64,000 nt of DNA from Ceratothoa steindachneri (GCA_963969495.1 OZ018326.1:174505056-174569055), one strand, 5' to 3'; positions 33,376 through 44,432 are shown, counted from the stretch's first letter. The notes: generated by a model from the letters alone, not told the origin. Program-made: numbers and translations.

Positions 33376-33866
33376 TAGAGCTATTCTTAGCCGAGTGGTT
33401 ACGGCCTTCGTCTGCCAACGTCGCGGTATTAGGTTCGATTCCGGCAAGAGCGGACACAAACGTCAGCGCACGTCTATATTAGGCTACCAATTGGTGGACG
33501 CGCAGTGGTCATATGGTGGGTAGATTTTACACTTCTCATCACACAAATAGCCGATTTCAACACTGCTTTCTTTCCTCTCCTATCTTCGCAGCGCCACATC
33601 TCTTTTCTAAGGAATCCTTTCATTGGGTATCTATATCCACATAGCTCTGACGCGGAACATATCCCTCTGCTCCGGGGTGACAAAGGTTCAACCTGAGCGC
33701 TGTTTGGTCTCAAAATATAACTTTCTCGCACCTCTCCCCAAAGAGGATTGGCCCCTGGTCCCCTCGAACTCACTACCGATTGTTATTTATTTCCTGCTGA
33801 ATAATCCCTGGTAGCCAAATCTCTATTTCTGGATAAGAATAAAAAAAACCTGCAAAGATACGCACG
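33376..33866 (+). mobile_element. tRNA-headed SINE-like unit
   Basis: The head (33376-33452) has box A within TTAGCCGAGTGGTTACGGC, box B as GGTTCGATTCC, and spacing like a tRNA. The D-stem GCC/GGC pairs, but the anticodon and acceptor stems do not. The body contains no protein signal. The tail from 33793 recurs alone at 32168-32232, which shows it is a dispersed repeat. The A-rich stretch near 33840 is consistent with retroposition. Boxes A and B are internal promoter elements for RNA polymerase III. The full length, about 490 bp, is an inference from head and tail. Confidence 0.6.
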
Positions 33867-34689
33867 ATTATATTATTTAAAATTGAAGAACTTGAGAAGG
33901 AGATTGAGATCACGAAATATTCCAACCAAATTCTCGCGTCATCGCAAACTTTCCAGGGAGACCTTTTGAAGGGACTAAGCAAAATTTAAGTTAACTGTTT
34001 ATTTTTCCCTCGAACAGTCGGGCGAGTGGCATTTGGGCTGATATGATTAGAAACACGTTTCTAATAGCAAGCCTAACTAGTCAGATATTACTCATAATTG
34101 GTTTCAACATAACGGTGTGGATTAATGTTAATGATTATTTTCCTCTTCAGTAGCTTAGACTATTTACCGACGAATTTAACTTTGCTGCGACGATTTCGTC
34201 AGTGCCCTTAAAAAGAACTCAATTCATGAAATATTAATAATTCGAAAATTAACTCAAAGTGCTCCAGTTTGAGCTCAAATTAATGTATGGAAGTGGATAA
34301 TAAAAACCTACTTCCTGTACATTTAATTTATTCCAAAATTAGACATTAAAGGTAAAACCAACCTTTGACTGGTAAGCGACGCCCTATTTTTTACTTAAAT
34401 ATTTTCTAATTTTCATATCAATATTATCTCCTGTTGTGACCGTCATTTTGATCGAACTTATGGGTTTGAGAACTACTGCACTAAATAATAGATTTAACTA
34501 GTAGCTAATTGTGAAAAGGTATTCCTTTCTATTAAAAATAAGATGCTGTGACACGAACACCAGAAACTCCCTTTTCAATGAAGCTTCGCCATCTCATATA
34601 TTCATTTATTCGAAATGTCAACTCTCTTATAATATATCAAAAGGGAGTTTGAGTTGTAGACATCAAAACACTTTATTTTAATGGATGAA

Positions 34690-34870
34690 AAACTTGTCTT
34701 ATACCTCTTACATGCTGTTCATCTAAGTATCTGTTATCTGAAAGCTAAGAACTTCTCCATATGGAACGGTATTGAACGCTTTATGAAAGTCAAAATATAA
34801 AATGCATTCGGATTTGTGCCCATTGTGACTAGTAATCATAATTAAATTTTTCCAGTTGATTTAACGTGAA
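34690..34870 (-). pseudogene. LINE reverse transcriptase fragment
   Basis: The minus strand reads KSECILYFDFHKAFNTVPYG and then EVLSFQITD. This matches the RT block containing the first catalytic aspartate of CR1/Jockey-type LINEs (LDFSKAFDTVPH). Nothing convincing continues on either side, so it is a short relic. Confidence 0.65.
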
Positions 34871-34879
34871 AATGGGATT

Positions 34880-36030
34880 ATGTTTAAAGAATAATATAAT
34901 TGTGTTAATTCTCTATTTTACTGTGTCTAATAGCGAGATATGAAGGTTTTCCTCAACCTAAGGAATGTTATTAACTTAATAATTATATCGATCATATTTG
35001 ATCTTTTCTCAGCCTCCTACGACTGACTTTATATTTATGAATCAATGATCTATTTTGCAACAAATTCAGTTAATTTCCTGGCATTTTAATATTATAATTA
35101 CTTATGAACTTCAAAGTTATATATCTAAAAAGTATATCGCTTCATAAATTACGATGTGGAGGAGAATAGAGTAGACGAAATAGATTTAAATATGCGATTC
35201 GACATGTATGAGATGTAGACATTATTTTTTGTATGTATTTATGAGAAAATAAATTACAAAATAAGTTAGCATTTATCTTGTAATTTATTTTCTTTTAAGT
35301 AACTAAATACTTTCCTAAATTATCTAAAGGCGACCCACTAATTATGAAAGAAAATTTCCCGCAAAGTAGGTTCTCATATTTTTCGATAAAGGAAGTTTAT
35401 ATGTTGTTTATAAATTTGACTAAACGCTCATATTCATGCTATGAAGCTTGGATTTCGTTCTCGCATTTTGACAGAAAGTTTTTATTTTAAAACAAAATTA
35501 TTAACCGAGGGAATCACAAATGAATATTGTAATTGCCTTCAAAAATAATATGTAAGCACTTATAGACCTGTTGATATTAAGTTCTAACCCTTTTAGCTTT
35601 TCCACTCGTTAATTCTTAATTGGTGGTCTTCCGCCGCACTCCGTTATATTCGACTCCATTCCCAACACGCGGGAAAATAAAAGACAGGTGGTCTTATTAT
35701 AAGAGCAAACTTCATGAATGATTTATAGATTCAACAACATGATAATTTTTTTCAGTGCCTAAAAGCAGAAATGTTAAATATGCCCGGGGTTCAGGACTGA
35801 ATGAGTTACATAAGTTCACCTTCTAGTCCACTACTAAGATTAGCACAGTCCAGTGACTCGCTGAGACCACTATGGAAAACTATTGGATTTGATTACTTGC
35901 TTGAGAAGCAACAGCTTGAGGGACGATTACAACTTCATAATGAATACAAAACAACCAAATTAAGTTGTTTGGGATAAATACAATTATTTGTAGCAGGGAA
36001 TAAATGAACTATGTATGTACATTACTATTG
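34880..36030. other. No gene seen
   Basis: AT-rich sequence with nothing recognisable. Confidence 0.6.
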
Positions 36031-36032
36031 TT

Positions 36033-36398
36033 AATTATATGGGAATTATAAATAAGGTAGGAAGACGAAAACCGGGGAGATGTCAAAATGCCAACATTGA
36101 CTGAGTTGGCGATAAACTTTTTCAGTTCTTGATTTTACATATAAAATTTCAGCCATACATGATTATTATAATGCGGTTGCCATCGCTCCTCTACTTTCGA
36201 CTCTCTGCATCATAAATTCATCAAATTCAAAACGTACTTTAATAACAATATCTATCCGTTGATATATATTGATAAAATGATTAGAATTTTTCTAAACAAA
36301 ATTTATTGACCTAAAGTATATATAACTACTCTCCTTAAACACATCCATTATTTTTATTTGAATTATATGGGAACTATAAATAAGGTATTAAGACGAAA
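36033..36398. repeat. Pair of 38-bp direct repeats flanking about 290 bp
   Basis: AATTATATGGGAATTATAAA... (36033-36070) recurs as AATTATATGGGAACTATAAA... (36361-36398), with three mismatches over 38 bases. It may be a tandem duplication or an unusually long target duplication. The sequence between is AT-rich and non-coding. Confidence 0.7.
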
Positions 36399-36422
36399 AT
36401 TATTATTGCTTATCAAAAATAT

Positions 36423-36690
36423 TTGTGTAAAATAGAATGTAGGTTTCTATTTGTAAATGATAAATCTGTGCAAAGTTTGTTCCCTAAAAAGCGTCGAGTA
36501 CCCGATTATTCGCGCATTGGATTGTCTTCAAGTTTATTTGGCCAGGTTGGACCTCGCCGCCATATATCGGCAGCACTGTTTGATCGTTATTCTTTGTGTA
36601 TGGGGATTTGCAATAATACAGGGTCTCTTCTTTCGAAAGAAGAATATTCGCCTTTATGAGATCATATAATAAATTGTAACACGTCAGTAA
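36423..36690 (+). pseudogene. PLE GIY-YIG endonuclease relic
   Basis: One frame reads VNDKSVQSLFPKKRRVPDYS, then RIGLSSSLFGQV, and NNTGSLLSKEEYSP, after which the frame breaks. The order matches the pre-domain block (SLF..K.R.P), the GIY-YIG region and the TGSLLS...S.I.DH block of Penelope-like endonucleases. The GVVY and TYIG cores themselves are badly worn. It is probably the upstream part of a PLE that differs in sequence from those at 37-45 kb. Confidence 0.55.
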
Positions 36691-37106
36691 CAATACCAAT
36701 TTTTTAAATCATAGCCAGCAATAAATATCCGACTACACTAAAGATAGCAAAATCAGTATGTATTAAATCCGTAAAATCAACTGCGAATTCAGGTATTTCG
36801 TCCATCCCTTTTCATGTTCAGTAAAAATATTTAGTTAAAACATTTCATTGTTAAGTGATAAGATGTGTTTTTCACTAGAGTTATTAAAACAATTGTATAT
36901 CACCTAACTTTGTAGTAATTATTTATTCAAAGTCTTAAATTATAACATACAGTAAATTGAGCATTACCCAAATTTCTACAGTTAATACAATTCACGCTTA
37001 TTAGTAATTTAAACCTATATTTTGGATAAGTTAAAATGTAATTACTTTCAAAAACTAGATTTAAAAAACAAACGCGGAATATTTTTCGTCATCGGGTTCA
37101 TTTTGA

Positions 37107-37122
37107 ATATATATATATATAT
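37107..37122. repeat. Short (TA)n tract
   Basis: A 16-bp TA run bordering the 5' end of the truncated PLE copy that follows. Confidence 0.9.
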
Positions 37123-37828
37123 AGTTAGAGCACCAACAAAATATTAAACAGAAAGGAAATGTCATCTATTAGGGAAAACAGCATAAGCTGTAAAACTAAC
37201 ATTTCTATTGAGAATTTTCAAGTATTAGCTTTTAACAACAACAAACATTGCTTAAGAACCCTCGAATCTCTATATATAAAACACTACAAACATACACTCA
37301 ATGAAGATTTAAGTGCAATATCATTATTAATTAACTAATTTTAACTACAGTTTGTTAGTTGGTTTGCCTTTTAATGAACCAAGCGTCAATGTAACCTATA
37401 TATGCTAGCCCCTTGTTAAACCCACCATTCACTCTCTAGGATGGATTCGCTTTAGTAATTACCCAAATTTTCCGTTTTTATATTAAATGTTTTTAACTCT
37501 TACAGTCTTTACAAAATTAAAAACAAAGTTTAAGTTTATTATCTTTAAATAATGCCAGGTCAATTTCTCTTATAGTTTGTAATTAATTTCTGCAATAATC
37601 CTTAAATTTATTAACTAATTTTTGAGTCAGTCTTCAAGCAAATTTAACTGTTGCCAAGTCATATTTAATTAACTTGTAGTACTTTCTACTGATATTTTGT
37701 AATTGGTCACCTTTAAAATAATGTCTTGTTGGCCTTTCAAGTTTTCTTCATACATATTAACTTTGTAAACTTATTCTAGCCTGAAGATGAAAACTTGTAG
37801 TCTTCGAAACGTAGTGAAAAATTAAAAG
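37123..37828 (+). mobile_element. PLE family A, 5'-truncated copy
   Basis: It matches the PLE at 43.2-44.9 kb. The coding end (to 37338) is followed by about 490 bp of shared 3' sequence containing CCATTCACTCTCTAGG and GCCTGAAGATGAAAACTTGT, ending AAATTAAAAGAT at a (TA)n array. The reading runs from a TA tract to a TA tract. Everything upstream of the last part of the endonuclease is missing. Confidence 0.8.
37141..37338 (+). pseudogene. PLE family A endonuclease C-terminus
   Basis: An open frame of 65 codons reads EMSSIRENSISCKTNISIEN and FQVLAFNNNKHCLRTLESLY, then TLNEDLSAISLLIN and TAA. This is the end of a PLE GIY-YIG endonuclease, with the H...C and LR.LES.YI blocks. The histidine of REH is here asparagine. 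It is nearly identical to the same region at 43889-44090 (minus). Confidence 0.8.

Positions 37829-37901
<73 letters not shown>
37829..37901. repeat. (TA)n microsatellite between two PLE copies
   Basis: A TA run of about 70 bp joins the 3' end of the family A copy to the outer flank of the family B left arm. Confidence 0.95.
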
Positions 37902-37904
<3 letters not shown>

Positions 37905-38400
37905 GAAATAAATAACTCCATTAAGCACGTGAGGTTCGCAATGAATGCAATGTCCCGCAGGAAAAATGAAAAGGTGTTTCCAAGTACTTTTGAACTTTAT
38001 TCAGTTCATTCTCAAGGATAACTAACCAAGAGAAAATAATATAATAAGTGTATATATAAGCTAGTAAAAGATAAAAGACCGCTTTCAAGACAAGAACTCA
38101 TTAATGAGGAAGTAGGAGAGGGACGGGTAAATTCTCAATAAGATTTAGCTATAAGAGGTAGCAAGGTCAAACCGAGAGGCAGAGCCAAAACAGAGCCAAA
38201 AGGGTTAAAACGATTAACGGATAAAGCGATAGTCTAAATAGGGAAATTAGGTGAGACACGAGAAGTAAACAGATAAGTAGGAGAGAGGAGCAAGGAGAGA
38301 AGAGCAAGGAGAGAGGAAGAGAAATAAAATAATGGTCATACGAAACCAATTCAATTATTAAATTTACAAATCGGGTGCCCATAAAAAATAAAATGGAAAA

Positions 38401-38635
38401 CTAATTAGGAACATAAGTCAAAAATAATTTGATTAAGAATGAGATTTTCTTAGCAGCATCAATTTTAAAAAGTCCAAGGGAAATGTTAAAGTACGAGAAT
38501 GCAGTCGTTTTCAAAGAAGATAACGTATGACGCCATGCTTTCACAGCTCTCATGCCTTCTAATTCGCCCAATGTGTTACAAGACTCCATTTTGGCACCCT
38601 TAGAATCAAGTCTGCAAGACTGAAACATTAAATAG
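38401..38635 (-). pseudogene. PLE family B C-terminus in the inverted left arm
   Basis: The minus-strand frame reads SYFNISLGLFKIDAAKK and ends before a stop at 38401. It matches the C-terminal reading FNISAGVFKIDAALKK at 39410-39460 on the + strand. The upstream 40 residues of this frame have no counterpart that I recognise. It shows that the arm carries the end of the coding region as well as the 3' flank. Confidence 0.7.
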
Positions 38636-38734
38636 AACGGAAACTACCAACCCTCATCGGAGATAGCAGTTCGATAAAGAATAGCCGACCGGAAACTGTT
38701 ACCAACCTTTCTTCCCCAGCCTTCCGTGAGGTTG

Positions 38735-39010
38735 AAAATAATAGAACCCTTCCCTTTATCGATCTTTTCATAGAACACAGACTGGTTTTAAATACTCTAT
38801 ATATCGCAAACTTACTTATTCAAACTATTATATTAATTTTTACTCTGCGCATAGTCGCAAAGTCAAACGTTCTGTTTTTGTTCTATGTTTTATACGGGCT
38901 TTACAAGTCGTTAGTCCTGAATATATGGATTCTGAATTCTCCAATATCTTTGAAATTGGCCATAAACTCTCTTTCCACTGCAAAATAGACGTTCTATAAT
39001 ACAGCTCCTG
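38735..39010 (+). pseudogene. PLE family B reverse transcriptase C-terminus
   Basis: LPFIDLFIEH (38750-38780) is followed, in another frame, by IYRKLTYSNYYINFYSAHSR and VFVLCFIRALQVVSPEYMDS, then NIFEIGHKLSF. These match the end of the Penelope-like RT, where LPFLD...VYRKPT...Y..F.S.HS..VK and LR....CSPE are usual. A frameshift lies near 38790. The RT catalytic core is missing, since the copy starts within the C-terminal third. Confidence 0.8.
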
Positions 39011-39164
39011 CAATCCATTTTAATATTAAAAATATTTTGGTTTCATCCTTGTCTGTTTGTTTCATTGACCTTCTCCGTCCTTTAAAAAACTTTAACATTT
39101 CAGTTGCTTTCAAATACGAGTAAACTATAAGAAACATTTTAGTACAAAATAATTGTAATAATAT

Positions 39165-39505
39165 TGGCGGAGTCTATTCGATCAAATTTTCTGTTTGCCC
39201 AAGTAAATATTTTGGACAGACAGGGCAATTATCTGTCTGTATTAATCAGCATAAACATAATGTTAGCAGAGCTGTAAATAATAGTGCCCTTTTTGCGCAT
39301 ATGTTCGAAAATAACCATTTAATTAATTGGAATTCATCAACATTTATTTTTCCACAAATGACTCAATTAAAAGAAACCTTGAGAATATTCATGTATAAGC
39401 CAATTTAATAACTTTAACATTTCCGCTGGCGTTTTCAAAATTGATGCTGCCTTGAAAAAAGTCATTCTTAAAGAAATTAATTTTGACTTATGGTCCTAAT
39501 AATTT
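39165..39505 (+). pseudogene. PLE family B GIY-YIG endonuclease
   Basis: The frame GGVYSIKFSVCPSKYFGQTG carries GVY and YFGQT in the places of GIY and YIG. It continues with LSVCINQHKHNVSRAVNNSA, then HMFENNHLINW and NSSTFIF. These match the R..EH, H..E..H.I.W and final glutamate regions of this nuclease domain. R of the R..EH helix reads C here. Frameshifts near 39390-39400 lead to a C-terminus FNISAGVFKIDAALKK, ending DLWS plus stop near 39500. In PLEs this domain cuts the target DNA. Confidence 0.85.
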
Positions 39506-39951
39506 TTTTCCCATTTTCATTTTTACCGGCACCCGATTTGCCAATTTAATTATTGCATTGATTTTACATTAACACTATTTTATTTTCTCTTCCCCTCTCT
39601 TTGCTCATCTCCCCTACGTATCTGCTTACTTCGAGTGTCTCTCCTATTCTCCCGCTTTAGACTATCTCTTTATCCATTAATCGTTTTAACTCTTTTGGCT
39701 CTGTTCATGACCCTTTCTGCCTCCCAGTTTGATCGTGCTACCTGTTATAGATAAATCGTATTGTGAATTGCCTCGTCCCTCTCCTACTTCCTCATTGCTG
39801 ATTTCATGTCTTAGAAGGGGCCTTTTATCTTTTACTAGCTTATATTTACCCTTATTATATTATTTTCTCTTGTAGTTATCCTTTAGAATGAACTTAATAA
39901 AATTTAAAAGGACTTGGAAACACCTTTTCATTTTTACTGCGAGACATTACA

Positions 39952-39954
<3 letters not shown>

Positions 39955-39988
<34 letters not shown>
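39955..39988. repeat. (TA)n microsatellite
   Basis: TA run directly at the 3' end of PLE family B. Confidence 0.95.
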
Positions 39989-39989
<1 letters not shown>

Positions 39990-39990
<1 letters not shown>

Positions 39991-41165
39991 GCAAGGCGAA
40001 CGCATCACTTCTTTGTACGACTGAACATAATCGGTCACTTCTTGTTGTCGGGCAATCTAGCAAGCACTACAACGTTAAGGCTTATGCTGCCTGATAAACA
40101 TAAACAGAATAACACTTTGTGGAATCATTGCTATAATACTCGTATAACTAGACCTTTTTTCTAAGTGAATTCAGTATATAAATTTTATGCAAGACAAAAC
40201 TATGGCGTTAAACTTAAAATGAAAGAGGAAGCATTTGAAATTTTTTCATGGTATCAAGGAAACAATAAATGTTAATATATTGCACGGATAAGTTATGTGA
40301 TTCCTAAATTATCATAATGTCAAGATCCACTTAAGAAAATTGTATAACAATTATAGATGTTTATTTGAGATTGTGGGTCTTTAGTGTCATTTCAGAGCGA
40401 TATCAGAAATAGTTTTAATACGAGAGGAATCCAACTAAACCTTGCATCCGTGCTATTACATCAAGATGTAATGTCAAAGGACAAGGATAAACGATAGTTT
40501 ATAGAAATATTATGTTTATTAGTGTATTTCAATCAGTATTGAAGAAATAAAAGAAAGTCGACTCTGATATATTCCTGACAGAGAGAAAATTCTCGAATAA
40601 CGTTTCAGCGTATTAGACTCAATATTTACAAATGCATCAATATAAAATCAATTAACCCAGCAATTACACTTCGCAAACCATCAAATACAGGCATCGAACA
40701 AATGAACAGACGTTTAAAACATACCTAATTATAAATGATAAGCTCATTTTCATCTGAGAAAATACGTCTTCTTACAACATTACAGAATCTAGAACGCTCA
40801 AAATCCAAGGCTAATCCACGAGATTCCTCTTAGTAAGCAAACTGTTACACTCTGGTGTGGGTTAACAAGTTCAAGAATAATTGCTCACTACTATTTGAGG
40901 ATTTTGATAGCATAACTGCCAATTACAGGATACAACTACAGAAAAGTGCACATAACACAAGAGAGAAAGTAGCAATGCTTAGAATTGTTTTGCCTGGTCG
41001 ATTGATTTAACGATAAGGTGAAGATACTTGTCTATCTGAATCTCTGGTTAACCATCTAAATTTCTTTATATACTAATATCTTCCAAGTAATTCGATGAAT
41101 AAATCCAGATGCTATGAGCAAAGTCATGACTTATGTTGTAAAAATGGCAAGTTTGTGTATTAACT
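39990..41165. other. No gene seen
   Basis: AT-rich sequence with nothing recognisable. Confidence 0.6.
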
Positions 41166-41169
41166 TTAA

Positions 41170-41873
41170 TGGTGGGCATCTGCCGGATATCCTAAGTAAA
41201 AAATTAAAATTTTCTCCCAATTACTGATAACTGGCCAGAATGCATATTGCAGCATGATGAGGTACCTTTCGGCACTCATGGTATCGCGAAGGAAGAAGGA
41301 CTCCACAAACCTGTTCTTTGGTCCGATTCTGATTTTTTGCAGTTAAGACTAGGATCTACTTTCGCCCACTAGTGGCAGTTGTGATGGTTCACTGCTTCAT
41401 CACTTCAGATTTTTTTTAAAAGAGATCAGACAAATCTTGAAACAAAGCAATCATTAATCAGCAATTTCCTGCGAATATCGCAGTTTACAGCAGAGAATAA
41501 GTAAGTATAGTAGAGCTTCCAATTACGCCAATTTGAGCTCCTTTTTGAGTAAAGTTCTAGACAATGAAAGATGAACCCATTTTCCCTTGCTGGTTGTTGA
41601 ATTGACATTTTTGGCCTCTGGGTAAACATTTTATGAACATATTGCACAAGCTCCGGTTCACTGGAATTGGAAGGACGACGACTTCTTTGATTATCAATTA
41701 GAAATCTTGTAGCCATGAGTTTTGCATGACAATTCTTCATCGTTTTAGCGTCAACTTGAGCATTTATTCCTTTAATGGACCTGTAACAACTTTGCACTTG
41801 TACAACGGTTTTCAAAACTTCGTAAAGTGCTGCTAAGTGGGCACCCTCCTATAAGACAAGACGTCCAGCCATG
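41170..41873 (-). pseudogene. Tc/mariner-type transposase with DUF4817-like N-terminal HTH
   Basis: Reading starts at an ATG at about 41873 (MAGRLVL, then an early TAG). It continues through CYRSIKGINAQVD, then RRPSNSSEPELVQYVHKMF and RPKMSIQQPAREN. This arrangement (short helical start, GRP linker, S..S.R..A...G helix-turn-helix) is that of arthropod transposases with the DUF4817-like DNA-binding region. After a gap the strand reads AERYLIMLQYAFWPVISN (near 41265-41215), which matches the SERYL.ML..F..P block between the second and third catalytic residues. The first two aspartates are not found, so much of the core is gone. Confidence 0.7.
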
Positions 41874-41879
41874 TTTGCA

Positions 41880-42660
41880 GTGGTTGGAAATTTCAAACCA
41901 AATAATTGATGTGAAAAGAAAAAAACATAAACAATTTCCCTACTATACAGAAGGAGCATTCACAAATAAAATTAGAAGAATATTTCAATATATAAATAAA
42001 ATATAAATATTTTAAAGTAGGATAGGGAGTTACATTTCAATCGCAATGTAGATATTATTTATTTTCAATTATTTCAAAAATTATTTGGACCCTATATTAT
42101 TTTATTCAGTCATAATCTTTCTAAATATAAGACTTTAAACCATGTCTTTAGGGCTTCGAAATTTCAAGCATAATAATCGATCTGAAAAGAAAACAGTAAA
42201 ATGGATTTAATTCCCATACATCAAATAACAGTCACAAAAAATGTAAGAAAAAATGTTACAAGATATAAAGAAAATATAAGTATTACAAAAAAGGATATGG
42301 ATGTAATTTTCAATCGTAAGGTATATACTATGTATTTTTAATTAGTTCAATAATTATTTGCCTCCATATTGATTTATTTAGAGTCATAATCTTTGTAAAT
42401 ATAGCTAATTCTAGTTGTTATGAGATGTCATTAATGGATAGATTACTCTAAACCTTGACACAACAAGGTGGTATATGTTGTGGAGTTCCTCCTTCCCTGA
42501 GATAAAAACGTCTACCCTGGATATGATGAAGCCCCTCAGACCAATAAGAAATTAACAACCTTCTTGCTTTAGAGTTAGCACCACATAATTAGGTTAAAAT
42601 GCCTCTCCAACTATTTTTAAGAGAAATGCAGACAACCTGCAACTAAATAAAACAAAGGTA
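41880..42660. other. No gene seen
   Basis: Two stretches (about 41930-42080 and 42180-42390) look like diverged copies of each other. Each has AAAGAAAA..A near its start, TATAAATA, TTTCAATCG and TTATTTGG.CC. Otherwise nothing. Confidence 0.45.
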
Positions 42661-42664
42661 ATTG

Positions 42665-42856
42665 TTAAATCATCTTCTCACAAAACTGACGAGAGATTTT
42701 CACATTTTGGGAGTTGTGCCATTGCTTGTAAATCCGGATGACCGTACTCGTTGAAACACTTCCAAATTCTGCCACCTCCTTCACATGATGACCTTTGGCG
42801 CGGCCAAATGCAAACACACCTTTTTGACATTCCATGACGTCGCTTTTCTGGCCCAT
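42665..42856 (-). pseudogene. Tc1-type transposase N-terminal DNA-binding fragment
   Basis: An open frame starting MGQKSDVMECQKGVFAFGRA continues with VKEVAEFGSVSTSTVIRIYK and QWHNSQNV. It matches the first helix-turn-helix of Tc1-like transposases in arthropods (M..KSDL...EKG.I...R.G.S..EVA...GVS..TV...Y..W). The frame ends after 64 codons, and no catalytic domain follows on the minus strand. Confidence 0.75.
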
Positions 42857-43032
42857 TTTAAGTAGAGATGATTTGCTATCTACAGATCCCCACGCATTCC
42901 GCAACACAAATAAAGCCTAACTAACGCTTCGATGTAGAATAAGCAAGGCCGCTTGGGTGCCTAAGGTTCCTACACACTTCAGATGTTAATTTGTTTTTTT
43001 CTCCCTAGGTGACTAATTATTTGCCCTGTGAG

Positions 43033-43213
<181 letters not shown>

Positions 43214-43364
43214 ATATGGAGCTGGGCCGTGAAGCCTGTATTTAATATTGAGGATAAATCCCAGAGCTACGAGAAATGGATGCAGTATCTTTAAATTTTT
43301 CACAAGGTTTCGAAAACTACAAGTTTTCATCTTCAGGCTAGAATAAGTTTACAAAGTTGATACA

Positions 43365-43665
43365 TATGAAGAAAACTTGAAAAGGCCAACAAGACATTAT
43401 TTTAAAGAGGGACCAATTATAAAATATCAGTAAAATGAAATATAAGTTAAAATTTTTAAATATGACTTGGCAACAGTTAGATTTGCTTTAAAATTGACTC
43501 AAAAAATTGGTAATACATAAGAAGAAAACTTAAAAAGGGAACAAGACATTATTTTAAAAGGTGACCAATTATAAATTGTCAGTAAAATGTACTATAAGTT
43601 AAATTTTTTGTTATTAAATATGACTTTGCAACAGTTAAATTTGCTTTAAAACTGACTCAAAAAAT
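43365..43665. repeat. Internal tandem duplication in the PLE 3' region
   Basis: A block of about 148 bp containing GACATTATTTTAAA, CAATTATAAA and GACTCAAAAAATT occurs twice in a row (about 43365-43512 and 43513-43665). The right arm and the 37-kb copy have the block once. Confidence 0.75.
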
Positions 43666-43888
43666 TAGTTAATAAATTTAAGGTTTATTGCAGAAATTAA
43701 TTAAGAACTATAAGAGAAATTGACCTGGCATTATTTAAAGATAGTAAATGTAAACTTTGTTTTTAATTTTGTAATTTTGGATCTACCCTAGAGAGTGAAT
43801 GGTGGGTTTAACAAGGGGCTAGTATTTATGGGTTACACTGACGCTTGGTTTGTTAAAAAGCAAACCAACTAACAAACTGTAGTTAAAA

Positions 43889-44293
43889 TTAGTTAATTAA
43901 TAATGATATTGCACTTAAATCTTCATTGAGTGTAGGTTTGTGGTTTTTAATATATAACGATTCGAGGGTTCTTAGGCAATGTTTGTTGTTGTTGTTAAAG
44001 GCTAATACTTGAAAATTCTCAATAGAAATGTCAGTTTTACAGCTTATGGTGTGTTCCCTAATAGATGACTTTTGCTTTTTATTTAATAATTTGTTTGTGC
44101 GCTAACTAATCCCCATATGAGCAGAGAGCCTAGCTCCAAGAGACCTGACAGTGCTGCCAATATAAGAGGCTCCAGTGCAACTGGAACATTTAAATAAATA
44201 AACATTATCACTGTGGAACTCCAAAGAGATAGGATCTTTACTGTTAAAGAAACTTCCTATCGATAGTTTGTTTATAAAAACTATTTGTGGGTT
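43889..44293 (-). pseudogene. PLE family A GIY-YIG endonuclease (one stop codon)
   Basis: From 44293 the minus strand reads one frame of 135 codons to a TAA at 43889, with a single internal TAG near 44104. It contains NSKDPISLE, the core DNVYLFKCSSCTGASYIGST with VY and YIG, VRSLGARLSAHMG with the conserved R and H, and then, past the stop, SSIREHTISC, LRTLESLYI and LNEDLSAISLLIN. Each block fits the GIY-YIG nuclease of Penelope-like elements. The RT that should precede it is missing, cut at the inverted junction. Confidence 0.9.
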
Positions 44294-44432
44294 GATTTGA
44301 GAATTTTCAAGAATTAGCCTTTAATAACTACAAACATTGCCTAAGAACCCTTGAATCTTTATATATTAAACACTACAAACCTACACTCAATGAAGATTTA
44401 AGTGCAATATCATTATTAATTAACTAATTTTA
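44294..44432 (+). pseudogene. PLE family A endonuclease C-terminus, right arm
   Basis: The + strand reads FENFQELAFNNYKHCLRTLE and LYIKHYKPTLNEDLSAISLL, then IN and TAA. It duplicates, in inverted orientation, the C-terminus coded at 43889-44000. There is no upstream domain on this strand. Confidence 0.8.

Larger units (their letters stand above)
37941..39954 (+). mobile_element. PLE family B with inverted terminal copies
   Basis: The centre and right side (38640-39954) form a 5'-truncated PLE on the + strand with an RT C-terminus, GIY-YIG endonuclease and 3' sequence. The left side (37941-38635) is a diverged, inverted copy of the same 3' part. ATGAATGCAATGTC...AAAAGGTGTTTCC on the left is the complement of GGAAACACCTTTTC...GACATTACATTCA on the right, and similarity extends about 550 bp inward. 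The right end abuts (TA)n. Inverted partial copies joined to a main copy are a known habit of Penelope-type elements. Confidence 0.85.

Noticed and set aside
33376..33452. Functional tRNA gene
   Set aside because: Boxes A and B are good, but the anticodon and acceptor stems do not pair, and the tail recurs as a dispersed repeat. A SINE head is the better reading.
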